Assembly (NCBI RefSeq): GCF_038005225.1
Contig: NZ_JBBOSU010000001.1
Span: forward strand, 2,406,001 to 2,470,000
Direction of reading: 5' to 3'
Length of the DNA: 64,000 bases
DNA from: Solibacillus sp. FSL K6-1523
Lineage (GTDB): Bacteria > Bacillota > Bacilli > Bacillales_A > Planococcaceae
Shown here: positions 18,167 through 27,041 of the stretch, in pieces
Layout: every line of letters begins with the position of its first letter
Position numbering within the stretch: the stretch's first letter is position 1
Made by a program: the position numbers and the translations under genes
Notes under the pieces: generated by a model
What the model was told of the DNA's origin: nothing
The model's database searches: none
Seen by the model: only the letters and a program-made list of their open reading frames with translations

Positions 18167-18805
18167 TTATGAAATTGATTCATTTAAAATGTATCTTAGT
18201 TCTTTTAAAAACTTAAAAATATAAGTATTATTATGCGGTAAAAAATCGCCTTTTCGCACCCATCTTTTTAATTCAACTTTTTTTAATTGCTCATTTAAAA
18301 CGATACCTTTAGCTTGAACACTCTCTATTTTTTCTAACCATAATTGTTCAAAGGAATCTAATTCTACCTTAATTATTCCAGCTACTTCTTCAACTTGGAA
18401 TTTAAAGTTAATTGTAAATTCATTTGGTATTATATATATAAATACTTGCCCAAACTCTCTATCAATCATATCTTCGTTAATAATCTCGTCTGGAATTTTT
18501 CCAATATAAATTAAATCCTCTATGGATACATTGGCACCTAACTCTTCATGTACTTCTCTAATCCCATCAGCGACACTTTCCGTTGCATTTAAATGTCCTG
18601 CCGCTGATATATCTAACATATTGGGATAGTCTTTCTTTTGATTACTTCTCAACTGAAAGTGTATATATTGTTTATTATTTTCAATACTTACAAACCAACA
18701 ATGAAATGTCTCATGCCATAAACCTTTACTATGAACATTCTCCCTTGTAGATGTCCCTAATAGTTTGCCATTCACATCAAAAACCTTTAGTATCTCTGTA
18801 TTCAC
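18167..18805 (-). CDS. NUDIX hydrolase
   Basis: 212 residues. Nudix box GHLNATESVADGIREVHEELG at about 72-92 has the REVxEELG core with the Glu residues that bind Mg2+. The N-terminal part (VFDVNGKLLGTSTRENVH... HCWFV) resembles the group that looks like isopentenyl-diphosphate isomerase but is usually annotated as general NUDIX. Likely hydrolyses a nucleoside-diphosphate-linked substrate in the cytoplasm. Single gene. Confidence 0.88.
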   Translation of the reverse strand: MNTEILKVFDVNGKLLGTSTRENVHSKGLWHETFHCWFVSIENNKQYIHFQLRSNQKKDYPNMLDISAAGHLNATESVADGIREVHEELGANVSIEDLIYIGKIPDEIINEDMIDREFGQVFIYIIPNEFTINFKFQVEEVAGIIKVELDSFEQLWLEKIESVQAKGIVLNEQLKKVELKRWVRKGDFLPHNNTYIFKFLKELRYILNESIS

Positions 18806-18948
18806 TTGATCACCCTTTATTATTTTTTCTCAATAAATACATCTTCATGAATGTTAGGCTAAAGAAAAATAATTTTTTATCCCCTTTAATATGTAAAAAA
18901 TGTAACCACACAGTTATTCCCACGTCTAATCTCATATGGGGTGAAAAA

Positions 18949-19329
18949 ATGAAAATCAAACTTCTTATTTTAGCAATACTTTGTTCAATCTACTTAGCCG
19001 CTTGCACAGGTAATGAACAATCAACAAAAAATCTCCAACCAATCGAAATTAATGAAATGATTAGCTTTTCTGAACAAAGGCCAAATACCCTTCAAGTACT
19101 TGCAAATCAAGAGGATATTTTATCAATTACAAATTCGATAAACTCCGCCAAAAAATTGGATGGTAAAGTTGACATGGCCGACCCGCATTATCACTTAAAG
19201 GTAGGTAAAAGCAACTATTACTTGTGGGTAAACCAGGATCATACAGCAACTATCATGAATGTGAATGATACCAATACGATATACAGAATTTACGCTGCTG
19301 AAAAGTTTATAAGCACGATTCAACAATAG
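18949..19329 (+). CDS. Small lipoprotein
   Basis: 126 residues from ATG 18949, with GGGGTG close upstream; a longer in-frame extension to 18751 overlaps the NUDIX gene antisense and lacks a ribosome site. Signal peptide with lipobox LAAC, Cys19. The mature domain of about 105 residues has the size and strand pattern of YhfM-like lipoproteins (tentative). Function unknown. Confidence 0.72.
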   Translation: MKIKLLILAILCSIYLAACTGNEQSTKNLQPIEINEMISFSEQRPNTLQVLANQEDILSITNSINSAKKLDGKVDMADPHYHLKVGKSNYYLWVNQDHTATIMNVNDTNTIYRIYAAEKFISTIQQ

Positions 19330-19333
19330 GTCA

Positions 19334-20041
19334 CTATAAATACTTGTCCACCTCGGCAAGCACCTCTCCAGCAGTTCCTTGTAGAATCAAATCAAAATTT
19401 TGGCTATTGCCTGCAACATCTAGATTTATATATACAAGCTTTCCTTTACTCATCGCAGGCAATTGATTAACCGGGTACACTTCCAAACTCGTCCCAATGA
19501 CAATGACTAAATCCGCACTTTGGATTTCCTTTAACGAACGGTTCCATGCCTCTTGGGGCAATGTTTCCCCAAAAAGCACAACATTTGGACGAAGCTTGCC
19601 CTTACAATATGTACATACGGCATTATCCATAAAATGCCCAAGTGGAAGCGGCTTCCCACAAGCTTGACAACGAATCGTGACAATATTACCGTGCAGCTCT
19701 GCTACTGCCTTATTCCCTGCCTGCTGATGAAAACGATCCACATTTTGAGTCGCAACGAGCTTTAGGAGCCCCCGCGTTTCCCAATCTGCTAAAATTTCAT
19801 GCCCACGATGCGGTGTACAATCCGCTAAGCTTTTTATTCGCATTTGATAAAATTCACGAAACAGCTCGTAATTTTGCTGTAAGCTTTCCACCGATGCAAC
19901 CGTTCGTGGATCGATATTTTTCCACCAGCCTGTACGTGAGCGGAAATCAGGAATACCGGATTCAGTCGACATCCCTGCTCCCGTTAAAATGACCGTTGAA
20001 TTGGACTGCAACATCCACTGCGCTAAAGTTGAAGCTGTCAT
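19334..20041 (-). CDS. NAD-dependent protein deacylase (sirtuin)
   Basis: 235 residues, full length. Removes acyl groups from lysine using NAD+. Seen: GAGMSTESGIPDFRS (NAD binding), TQNVDRFH, catalytic His in ELHGN, zinc cysteines in CQAC and CTYC, and IGTSLEVYP near the C-terminus. Convergent with the small lipoprotein gene, only 4 nt between stops. It may reverse the acetyl/acyl-lysine marks produced by the acyl-CoA metabolism encoded elsewhere in the window. Confidence 0.95.
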   Translation of the reverse strand: MTASTLAQWMLQSNSTVILTGAGMSTESGIPDFRSRTGWWKNIDPRTVASVESLQQNYELFREFYQMRIKSLADCTPHRGHEILADWETRGLLKLVATQNVDRFHQQAGNKAVAELHGNIVTIRCQACGKPLPLGHFMDNAVCTYCKGKLRPNVVLFGETLPQEAWNRSLKEIQSADLVIVIGTSLEVYPVNQLPAMSKGKLVYINLDVAGNSQNFDLILQGTAGEVLAEVDKYL

Positions 20042-20216
20042 GTAAATCCTCCTTTTGAAAACGCGTTAAACCCTCAAGTAATATCTTGACGGATTATTAT
20101 TATCGTAAGCTTATCAAAACGGGAAATCTGATTCCAGTAACTTGTTAAAGTAACCCCTTATTACATCCACTAAATCTTTTTGTTCAATCGAACGAATAAT
20201 TAAAATTCCTATTTCA

Positions 20217-20257
20217 AGAAAAATGAGATGCTTCTTAATTAAAAGAAACACCTCATT
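20217..20257 (-). terminator. Terminator of the phosphatase-superfamily gene
   Basis: Minus strand AATGAGGTGTTTCTT pairs with GAAGCATCTCATT, then TTTCTT. Confidence 0.7.
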
Positions 20258-20322
20258 CATACCAATTATTTAAATGTTCACGATCTCATAGCCTAAAAAA
20301 ACAATTTATACGGTCATCCAAA

Positions 20323-21801
20323 TTATGAACTGCTCAATAGTTGGAGAAGCCACTTCTTCATATCAACAAGTCGATTATATTCAGGGAATTCATTCGTTCC
20401 AGTAATAATGATCGGAACAATGGAATCTACTTTATGAAGAGAACCATGCGCCCCACCTCCCGCATGGTTATAACTATGTTCTTCTATAAACTCATAAGAT
20501 GGCTTGGCATCCACGATAATGACACGCCCTTCCTGTGAATGAAGCGCTCCGTGTAGCCTTGCAAGGGCATCTGGATAATCTTGATACTGAATGCGTCTTT
20601 CAGCAGTAACCTTCAAACCTAAGACGGATTCATTCCCAGCAATTCGCCACGATTGTTCATAATCATCCACATACGTCCCCTTTGGTGAAAATATTAATTC
20701 CTCTTCACTTTTTGGACTTACAACATAGTTTTCTTTTTCATCTTTCCATGCGATAAAGCCAATACGCTCGTCTTCTTTTAAAGTGTTCACAATTTCAGAC
20801 AATTCAACGTTTGGATCGTTTACGTAAATGTACGCCATACGCTCATTAATCGCGATTGCCAATTGGGCATTCTTCTTTTTTCGTTTCCAAAACGTATAAT
20901 TCTTCAATGAATGATTTAAATCAATTAAAGAAGTTTCTTTCTCTTTATTTATAGATGATTGGCCACTATCTCCTAGTACGATCCAAGTTACCTTTTGAAT
21001 TGATTCTTCCCAAGATGAAAAGTTATTTAATATTTCTTGTAGCGACTGATCTGCTTTTTCAATACCCTTTAAATCTTCCGGACCATGAAAGTGTACGGAC
21101 GCATCCGAATCTGGTAAATAGGCCAGGGTAAAGGAGGGTAACTTATTTTGTTCGATTAAGTATTTTAGCTCATTTCGAGTGAATTTATTATTGACCCCCA
21201 TACGGTTCCATATAAATTTATAACGAATATTTTCTGGACTATACTTAGATAACGCACCAAGTGAAAACAGTTTTGGTCCTTTTATTTCAATTTCTTTTGG
21301 CAAAAGATTAGCCATTGAAACAAGTTTCGGGACGTTTAGTTGATGTTCAATACTTCCACGGTATAAAAGACCATTAATCGAAGCAGATGAAAGTTGACGA
21401 TTCGCTAGTTCTTCATGAATCGTCTGAACCTCTTTACTTAAATGATTTTTATTGAGATGAACAACACCGTCCAGCGCAACATTTCTCACCCCATTATGCC
21501 ATATTTCACTGACCCCACTTCCATAACTAACCATTCGATATTCATCTTCTTTAAACCAAATCAATCCTGGAACTTTATGTTGATCTGGATACGTACCAGT
21601 TAGTAACGTACTATCAATCGTGACAGACATCGTCGGGTAAGAGCTAATCATTTCCTCATGAAGATGTCCATTGTTAATCAAAAATGCAAAGGCTGGTGCG
21701 TTTCCTTCTTTTACTGCTTTTTGTAATGGGTCACTCATTAATGAGTCTACAACTATTAGTATAATGGGTTTCTTTGTAGAATTTATTGTGATTTCATCCA
21801 C
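20323..21801 (-). CDS. Alkaline-phosphatase-superfamily hydrolase, N-terminus interrupted
   Basis: 492 codons from GTG 21801. Metal and nucleophile motifs are present: VVDSLM (first Asp), PTMSVTIDSTLLTGTYPDQH (Thr nucleophile region), LPDSDASVHFHGP, LGDSGQ and NHAGGGAHGSL (last His ligands), matching nucleotide pyrophosphatase/phosphodiesterase-type members. The family is normally exported. The natural start appears to be ATG 21891 with a GAGG ribosome site, but codon 16 of that frame is TGA, which separates the membrane segment from the catalytic domain. If GTG 21801 is used, the enzyme would stay in the cytoplasm and probably be useless. Confidence 0.82.
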   Translation of the reverse strand: MDEITINSTKKPIILIVVDSLMSDPLQKAVKEGNAPAFAFLINNGHLHEEMISSYPTMSVTIDSTLLTGTYPDQHKVPGLIWFKEDEYRMVSYGSGVSEIWHNGVRNVALDGVVHLNKNHLSKEVQTIHEELANRQLSSASINGLLYRGSIEHQLNVPKLVSMANLLPKEIEIKGPKLFSLGALSKYSPENIRYKFIWNRMGVNNKFTRNELKYLIEQNKLPSFTLAYLPDSDASVHFHGPEDLKGIEKADQSLQEILNNFSSWEESIQKVTWIVLGDSGQSSINKEKETSLIDLNHSLKNYTFWKRKKKNAQLAIAINERMAYIYVNDPNVELSEIVNTLKEDERIGFIAWKDEKENYVVSPKSEEELIFSPKGTYVDDYEQSWRIAGNESVLGLKVTAERRIQYQDYPDALARLHGALHSQEGRVIIVDAKPSYEFIEEHSYNHAGGGAHGSLHKVDSIVPIIITGTNEFPEYNRLVDMKKWLLQLLSSS

Positions 21802-21891
21802 CTCTTTTATTGGAGAAATAGCAACTGCTATTACAAGATCATTTCAGATGACAAGAAAGCTAATAAGTACAATTACTATTTTTCGTTTCAT
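21802..21891 (-). pseudogene. Signal/anchor segment of the phosphatase gene, cut by TGA
   Basis: ATG 21891 reads MKRKIVIVLISFLVI, then TGA at 21844-21846, then continues in the same frame with NDLVIAVAISPIKE into the catalytic domain. The flanking residues form one hydrophobic export helix, so a single nonsense change (or a read error) is the simplest explanation. Confidence 0.75.
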
Positions 21892-22038
21892 GACCTCAAC
21901 TTCAAATTAATTATTTAAATTAGTATGAGTTGAATATCATTAATTCATGTAGTTGAGGTTACGATTTATGAAGGCATTATTTCGATCGTTACATGAAGAC
22001 CGACGTATGAAAAGTATTCCAGCAGCTAAAATAAAAAA

Positions 22039-22164
22039 TTTAAGGAAATTGAAAGTATCGAGCATTTCATAAAAGAATTAGAAAAGTGTATTGATTTTTA
22101 TATTTCGAAACGAGTGAAGGCAAAATTAAAAATGAGTCCAGTACAATACCGAACGATTTTATAA
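22039..22164 (+). pseudogene. IS3-family transposase 3' remnant
   Basis: A 41-codon frame ending at TAA 22164. It reads IEHFIKELEKCIDFYISKRV then KAKLKMSPVQYRTIL, the characteristic C-terminal end of IS3/IS150-type OrfB (xYNxKRIKxKLxxMSPVxYR). No catalytic DDE part remains and no inverted repeat is visible. Confidence 0.8.
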
Positions 22165-22177
22165 ATCACTCATTTAC

Positions 22178-22738
22178 CTATAAATGAAATTCCCTCTTAA
22201 CTATCTTCGCTACTTCTTTAGCACTTAAGTTTGTATTGTTAATCTTGATATAGTTTTGGAATGTGATTTCACCTTCTAACGAATTTAATCTATGTTTCTC
22301 CATTGTGCATTTTAAGTCATTCTCAGACCATTCAATATCTCTTTTTTTAGGCTTATGTTCTAGCCTATTTGGGGTTTTATTTCGCTCAAGTCTCTCTTCT
22401 ACGTCTGCCTCCAATTCCACATAGTAAACAGTGGCTCCTCTAGACTCGAAAAGTTGGGTAAGGCGCTTAACATAATCCCAATCCGACTCTAGATCAAACA
22501 ACCAAACATAAGTAAAGACCATTCCATACAAATTACTCTTTGAAACCTCTTCAAAAATTTCCTGACGAAACAAATTTACTAATCTTTTCCCTTCTTTTGT
22601 ACTGTAATCAAAAAAATGATTAACTAAATCAATCGTCATATGATTATGAAAAAGTTTTAAATCTGTTATTTTTGCTAGCTCCTGCCCAACTGTCATTTTA
22701 CCAACCGCTTGTGGTCCAAATATATGAACAAATTTCAT
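22178..22738 (-). CDS. P-loop kinase-like protein
   Basis: 186 residues from ATG 22738, with GGGAGGG 7 nt upstream; the frame is open 66 nt further but without a ribosome site. Walker A GPQAVGKMT at about residues 7-15. The layout (HNHMTIDLVNHFF, YVELEADVEERLERN, NRLEHKPKKRD) is that of shikimate/AAA-type small-molecule kinases of unknown substrate common in bacilli. Cytoplasmic. Confidence 0.82.
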   Translation of the reverse strand: MKFVHIFGPQAVGKMTVGQELAKITDLKLFHNHMTIDLVNHFFDYSTKEGKRLVNLFRQEIFEEVSKSNLYGMVFTYVWLFDLESDWDYVKRLTQLFESRGATVYYVELEADVEERLERNKTPNRLEHKPKKRDIEWSENDLKCTMEKHRLNSLEGEITFQNYIKINNTNLSAKEVAKIVKREFHL

Positions 22739-22834
22739 AAAATCCCTCCCAAGAAAACTTCCCTTTAGTTCAATAACAAAAAAAGAACTGTATTTGCAAC
22801 TCAATTATCTTCAAGTAAAGCCCTCGTTCGTATT

Positions 22835-23353
22835 TCAAGAAGATGAAATATTCAAAGCGTAATAAACGAAACTTAGCCTCTGTCCATTCATTTCGAATGC
22901 TTCACTACTAATACCTATTCTCTCAAATCCATTTTTCTCTAAAATTCTTTGGGATGCTAAGTTATTAGTTGTTGTTTTGGCTTTGATCTGTTTTACGTCT
23001 TCGTTAGTTATGGTATCTACTAATATTTTCAATGCTTTATTAGCAATTCCTTTACCAGTATATGCTTGCCCCACCCTATAACCGAGGTAACCGATTTTAT
23101 CAGATTCATCAATATCCACTAAATTTATCCTTCCTAGAATGGAGCTATCTTTATCTTTAATTAAGTAGAAATATGAACTTCCTTTAACTTGTTCTTCAAG
23201 TAACGTTTCATGTCTTTTTTTAAAATACTCTGGGTTATAGTATTCATCTCCACGCGTCGGAACCATTTCCTCGAAAAAAGTTCTGTTTTCAAGTTCAAAA
23301 TTTAGCAAATCTTCTGCGTCTGAAGCACGTAATTTTTCAATAAATATATTCAT
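22835..23353 (-). CDS. GNAT acetyltransferase (RimJ/RimL-like)
   Basis: 172 residues. Acetyl-CoA binding loop VGQAYTGKGIANKAL (motif A) at about 103-117; motif B TNNLASQRILEKNGFERIG. Probably acetylates an N-terminus or small amine. It lies upstream of the P-loop kinase gene in the same direction, with about 100 nt between the coding regions, so they may share a transcript. Confidence 0.88.
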   Translation of the reverse strand: MNIFIEKLRASDAEDLLNFELENRTFFEEMVPTRGDEYYNPEYFKKRHETLLEEQVKGSSYFYLIKDKDSSILGRINLVDIDESDKIGYLGYRVGQAYTGKGIANKALKILVDTITNEDVKQIKAKTTTNNLASQRILEKNGFERIGISSEAFEMNGQRLSFVYYALNISSS

Positions 23354-23461
23354 TTGTACAAACCACCATTCAATTTTAATCGATTTCTAATTGAACAAGT
23401 TCTATAAAAATAGCGTTAATCCCTTCTTGGATCAACGCCTCCATTACCTATATAAGAAAAA

Positions 23462-23784
23462 CTATTTATTCTTTTGTTGTTTTGTAACTGCGAGTAAATC
23501 TTCCATTGTAAGCAGCGAGTGTAATAGCAATTCTGCTTCGAATAAGTTTTCTTTATCTGACTGATTTCTGTCGATTACACATAACGCATTTTTTTCCTTT
23601 GCTCCAATATTTTTCAAAACTTCTGCACTTAGTAGGATTTGTCCACTAGTAGTTACAACATCCTCGATAATACAAATATTTTTATTTCGAATATCAATAC
23701 CTTCAGCCAGTTTGCATGTACCATAGGATATTGCTTCTTTTCTAACAAATACAACTGAAATTCCTGTTTTTAATGATAATGCTG
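23462..23784 (-). pseudogene. 5'-truncated orotate-phosphoribosyltransferase-like gene
   Basis: About 107 codons matching the C-terminal half of PyrE-type enzymes: KTGISVVFVRKEAISYGTCK and the PRPP loop IEDVVTTSGQ. A TGA lies immediately upstream in frame and the M20 peptidase gene begins its stop codon there, so the N-terminal half (hood and first strands) is missing. Not likely to be functional. It may be a relic of a second pyrE copy. Confidence 0.82.
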
Positions 23785-23790
23785 ATCGAT

Positions 23791-24918
23791 TTAATCATTC
23801 GCAATTTGCAATACAGTTTTCGTTAACAAGGCAAAGCGTTCTACAATATGTGCCCTTAATATATGCTCGGTTTCAGCATGAATGCCATTGCCGACAAGGC
23901 CTAGTCCGTCTAGTGTCGGTACATATAGTGCTGTGAAATTGCCGTCACTCGCACCCCCGACTGCCGACTCCCCCACGTTAAATCCTAACTGTTTCGCTTC
24001 CTCTTGCGCTACTTCAAATAGTTCTTCACTTTCTGCATCCTGCTCCATTGGTGGTCGATTAATGCCACCTTCTACATCAATTTTTACACGTGCATCATGC
24101 GGTTGTATCGTTTCAAAATAGTCGTCGATGCGCAGTTGCTCCTGTTTCGTCACAGAGCGCACGTCCACGCCTAAATGTGCCTCATCAGGTATCACATTTA
24201 ACTTGCCCCCACCCTGCATCATGCCAACATTGAGCGTCGTTCCTCTATCATAATCATTTAAATGCTCAATATCTAAAATTTGCCGCGCCGCCTCGGTAAT
24301 CGCACTGACCCCATCAAGCGGATTGTTTCCTGCATGGGAAGCAACTCCTTTTAAATTGAGCAAATAATGTGACGTCCCTTTTCGTGCAACTTTTAAGTTT
24401 CCAGATACCGTCACAGCAGGCTCCAGCACAAATGCCGCCACCGATTTTTTCGCTTCTGACTCTATCAATGGTCTGGACGACGGGCTCCCAATTTCTTCAT
24501 CGCTATTCATAAAAAACACAACCCGTTTTTTCAAAGGTAACTTCATTTCTTTGACGTATTTAAAAAACCAAATCGCACTCACAATGCTCGATTTCATATC
24601 TAAAATTCCTGGACCGAATAGTTTATCTGCTTCTTCGCGGTATTGCAGTACACCTGGATCCCATACTGTATCATAATGACCAATCATTAAAATTTGCGCA
24701 GGCCCATCCCCCATTTCAAAACGTAAATGATTACCATTTTGCAGCATTATATATTCCGTTGCCTTCATTAGAAACGCATCGGAAAACATCGTTTGAATCA
24801 GTTCCTTACAACGATCCAGAAGCGCTTTATTTTGCGACGGTGAATCAAATTGAACGAGTCGCTTTATATCTTCAATAATTTCCTTTTCATGTAACGTAAA
24901 ATAGTCGAATGCTTCCAT
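23791..24918 (-). CDS. M20-family zinc metallopeptidase (carboxypeptidase G2-like)
   Basis: 375 residues. Zinc ligands in GHYDTVWDPG (His, Asp) and GILDMKSS (Asp), catalytic Glu pair in NSDEEIGSP, and a lid/dimer domain with KGVASHAGNNPLDGVSA. C-terminal GGASDGN and the final HAETEH histidine are present, so the site is complete. Likely cleaves a C-terminal amino acid or acyl-amino acid in the cytoplasm. Its 3' end abuts the pyrE-like remnant. Confidence 0.92.
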   Translation of the reverse strand: MEAFDYFTLHEKEIIEDIKRLVQFDSPSQNKALLDRCKELIQTMFSDAFLMKATEYIMLQNGNHLRFEMGDGPAQILMIGHYDTVWDPGVLQYREEADKLFGPGILDMKSSIVSAIWFFKYVKEMKLPLKKRVVFFMNSDEEIGSPSSRPLIESEAKKSVAAFVLEPAVTVSGNLKVARKGTSHYLLNLKGVASHAGNNPLDGVSAITEAARQILDIEHLNDYDRGTTLNVGMMQGGGKLNVIPDEAHLGVDVRSVTKQEQLRIDDYFETIQPHDARVKIDVEGGINRPPMEQDAESEELFEVAQEEAKQLGFNVGESAVGGASDGNFTALYVPTLDGLGLVGNGIHAETEHILRAHIVERFALLTKTVLQIAND

Positions 24919-24977
24919 ATCTTGACGCCTCCATTTTCCGTTTTCAATTGATTATTATCTTTACCCTGAAATGTGTA

Positions 24978-25006
24978 TAAAAAATACCTAAGCTTTTACA
25001 CTTAGG
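24978..25006 (-). terminator. Intrinsic terminator
   Basis: CCTAAG-loop-CTTAGG followed by TATTTTTT on the minus strand; ends the small gene at 25053. Confidence 0.7.
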
Positions 25007-25052
25007 CATCCATTGTTTCTTTATTTTACAGGTTTGGTTTCAGAAAGGCCCT

Positions 25053-25355
25053 TTATTTATCAATTTTGATCCATCCCGCTTCCTTAATCGTCAGTTTTTT
25101 TGGCGAAAATTTTGGTGGTTCATAAGAGTAAATAATTTTATGGTCATCTTCTTTTTCAACATAGACATTCAAATAATGTAATTCGTTAATTAATGTGCGA
25201 ATAGCTGTTGATTCTTCTGTGTTGAATTTATCATTTAATAGCAAAAGCATTTCATTTTTTATATTTAAAACATCTCTTTCCGTTGCTTTTCGAACACGAT
25301 TTTTTGACATGTTTAACAGTTCATCGATCATTAACACATTTACATCCATTTTCAT
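25053..25355 (-). CDS. Small hypothetical protein
   Basis: 100 residues from ATG 25355, with GAAGGGAAG just upstream; ATGs at 25382 and 25379 are in frame but have no ribosome site. Residues 1-75 are helical and charged, the C-terminus reads PPKFSPKKLTIKEAG. Not recognised; cytoplasmic. Confidence 0.6.
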   Translation of the reverse strand: MKMDVNVLMIDELLNMSKNRVRKATERDVLNIKNEMLLLLNDKFNTEESTAIRTLINELHYLNVYVEKEDDHKIIYSYEPPKFSPKKLTIKEAGWIKIDK

Positions 25356-25460
25356 TTTCTTCCCTTCATGATTGAGCATCACTCATTTTTTACAGTGTAG
25401 ACAAACACGCGCATGGATTATACTTTCTTTGGAGTGAATAATTGTTTAAGTCAACAGTAA

Positions 25461-25496
25461 AAATCCACCATGGCAAAAAGCGCTCATAGTGGATTT
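25461..25496 (-). terminator. Intrinsic terminator
   Basis: AAATCCACTAT...ATGGTGGATTT then TTAC on the minus strand, downstream of the membrane-protein gene. Confidence 0.7.
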
Positions 25497-25507
25497 CAAT
25501 AAACTAT

Positions 25508-25915
25508 TTAAGATAATTTTCTCTTTTTCGGATAATGTCCACGAAAAAGATAGCGCTCAAACAACCATTCGATTACGAAAAAGAGCATTGCCCCACACGC
25601 GCCAATAATAGCAAATCGTAGCGCATTCGAATCATGAAAATAGTATTTTGAAAATGGGATGATGAGAATTGTACCGGTTATAACATAGCAAATGAAACGA
25701 ATGAGCGTAGACCGAATAAATTTCCCATAAATAAACGAAGAAAGCACGCCTACAATTAAAAACATCGGTGCACTTAAAATGATAAATGTCATCCATAATG
25801 TGCTAAACGGGATATCATATTTTTGTGAAACGGCTATGCTTACGACTGTTAGTATGAAACTACATAAAACGATTGATATTAGTGCGATTGAAAATTTACG
25901 ACTTAGTACTTGCAC
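25508..25915 (-). CDS. Four-helix integral membrane protein
   Basis: 135 residues, four hydrophobic segments at about 9-29, 40-62, 72-90 and 100-118, with a basic C-terminal tail (RGHYPKKRKLS). Not assigned to a family. It starts 14 nt after the esterase gene in the same direction, so the two probably form an operon. Confidence 0.7.
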   Translation of the reverse strand: MQVLSRKFSIALISIVLCSFILTVVSIAVSQKYDIPFSTLWMTFIILSAPMFLIVGVLSSFIYGKFIRSTLIRFICYVITGTILIIPFSKYYFHDSNALRFAIIGACGAMLFFVIEWLFERYLFRGHYPKKRKLS

Positions 25916-25928
25916 ATAACTCCTCCAT

Positions 25929-26861
25929 CTAATCAGCGATTGTTACTAAGAAAGTTTGAATTTGGTCGATAGCTTCTTGGATTTGGATTGGAAACGCGTC
26001 ATTATTTGTGAAAAAACTATGCACAACACCTTCCATTGTTACAATTTCCGTTTTCGTCCCTACTGCGCGCAATTCTTCTCCGTACTGTACAGCCTCATCA
26101 CGCAAAACATCATTTTCTGCCACAATAATAATAGCAGGCGGTAATGATGAAAAATCCTTTAGCTGTAAAGGAGCGACGAGCGGATTTTTTGCATCTATTT
26201 GTGCGTTAATATAGTAATTACCAAACCATTGCATCACATCTTTATCGAGCCCAAAACCTTTCTCAAATAGTGTATAGGAGTTGCTACTATAGCTCAAGTC
26301 CGTTACAGGATAAAGTAAAATTTGTGCGGTAATCGGCAAATTTCCCTGCTCCTTTGCAAGCTGACAAACCGCGATGGCGAGATTGCCACCCGCACTATCC
26401 CCTGCAACTGAAATTTGGCTGCCGATTCCGTTGAATTGTTCTGCATGTGCGAGTGTCCAAAGTGCACTATCCCATGCGTCGTTTACGGGCACTGGAAATT
26501 TATGCTCTGGCGCTAACCGATACGCAACAGATACGACAATTTGGTTTGTTACGTGCGCTAAATGTGAGCAGCTTTCATGGCATGTATTTAAATCATTCAA
26601 AACCCAACCGCCACCATGAAAATAAACAATTACCGGAAATGGTCCGTCCCCAAAAGGCGTATAAATTCGTATAGCAATTTGTTGTCCATCACGAACGGTA
26701 ATAAAGCGCTCTTCTACTTTTGCTAACGGAGCTAATTGGAAATCACTTTTCGGCATAGCTGCTCGCATTCTTCTTGCCTTAGCGTAATCCATTGATGCCA
26801 ATGAAGGTAATTTATTTTTATTCGCTAAATAACGTTTTGTATTTTCCAATAAATTCGCCAT
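25929..26861 (-). CDS. HSL-type alpha/beta-hydrolase (esterase/lipase)
   Basis: 310 residues. Oxyanion motif YFHGGGWV (about 80-87), nucleophile elbow GDSAGGN (Ser near 154), acid Asp in VAENDVLRDE and base His in GVVHSF. Complete hormone-sensitive-lipase-like carboxylesterase that hydrolyses short to medium acyl esters. No signal peptide, so cytoplasmic. Confidence 0.93.
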   Translation of the reverse strand: MANLLENTKRYLANKNKLPSLASMDYAKARRMRAAMPKSDFQLAPLAKVEERFITVRDGQQIAIRIYTPFGDGPFPVIVYFHGGGWVLNDLNTCHESCSHLAHVTNQIVVSVAYRLAPEHKFPVPVNDAWDSALWTLAHAEQFNGIGSQISVAGDSAGGNLAIAVCQLAKEQGNLPITAQILLYPVTDLSYSSNSYTLFEKGFGLDKDVMQWFGNYYINAQIDAKNPLVAPLQLKDFSSLPPAIIIVAENDVLRDEAVQYGEELRAVGTKTEIVTMEGVVHSFFTNNDAFPIQIQEAIDQIQTFLVTIAD

Positions 26862-26993
26862 TGCTTCTCACGTTCCTTTTCGTTTAGTTCATTACGTTTT
26901 AGTTGTGAATACCCAATCCTTTCAATCCCTATAAACTTACTATGTTATAACTATAAAGAACTCCACCTTAAATTGCAAATACCTTTTATACAA

Positions 26994-27036
26994 AAAAAGC
27001 CTAACAATTCGGAGGTGCTCCAATCTGTTAGGCTTT
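26994..27036 (-). terminator. Terminator of the telA gene
   Basis: AAAGCCTAACA pairs with TGTTAGGCTTT; T run on the minus strand. Confidence 0.8.
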
Positions 27037-27041
27037 GAACA

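Noticed and set aside
18751-18948. 66-codon N-terminal extension of the small lipoprotein gene.
   Set aside because: It overlaps the NUDIX gene on the other strand and would bury the signal peptide; the ATG at 18949 with GGGGTG fits a lipoprotein start.
23464-24918. Translational fusion of the M20 peptidase to the PyrE-like sequence.
   Set aside because: A TAA ends the peptidase before the PyrE-like part, and the two lie in different frames.
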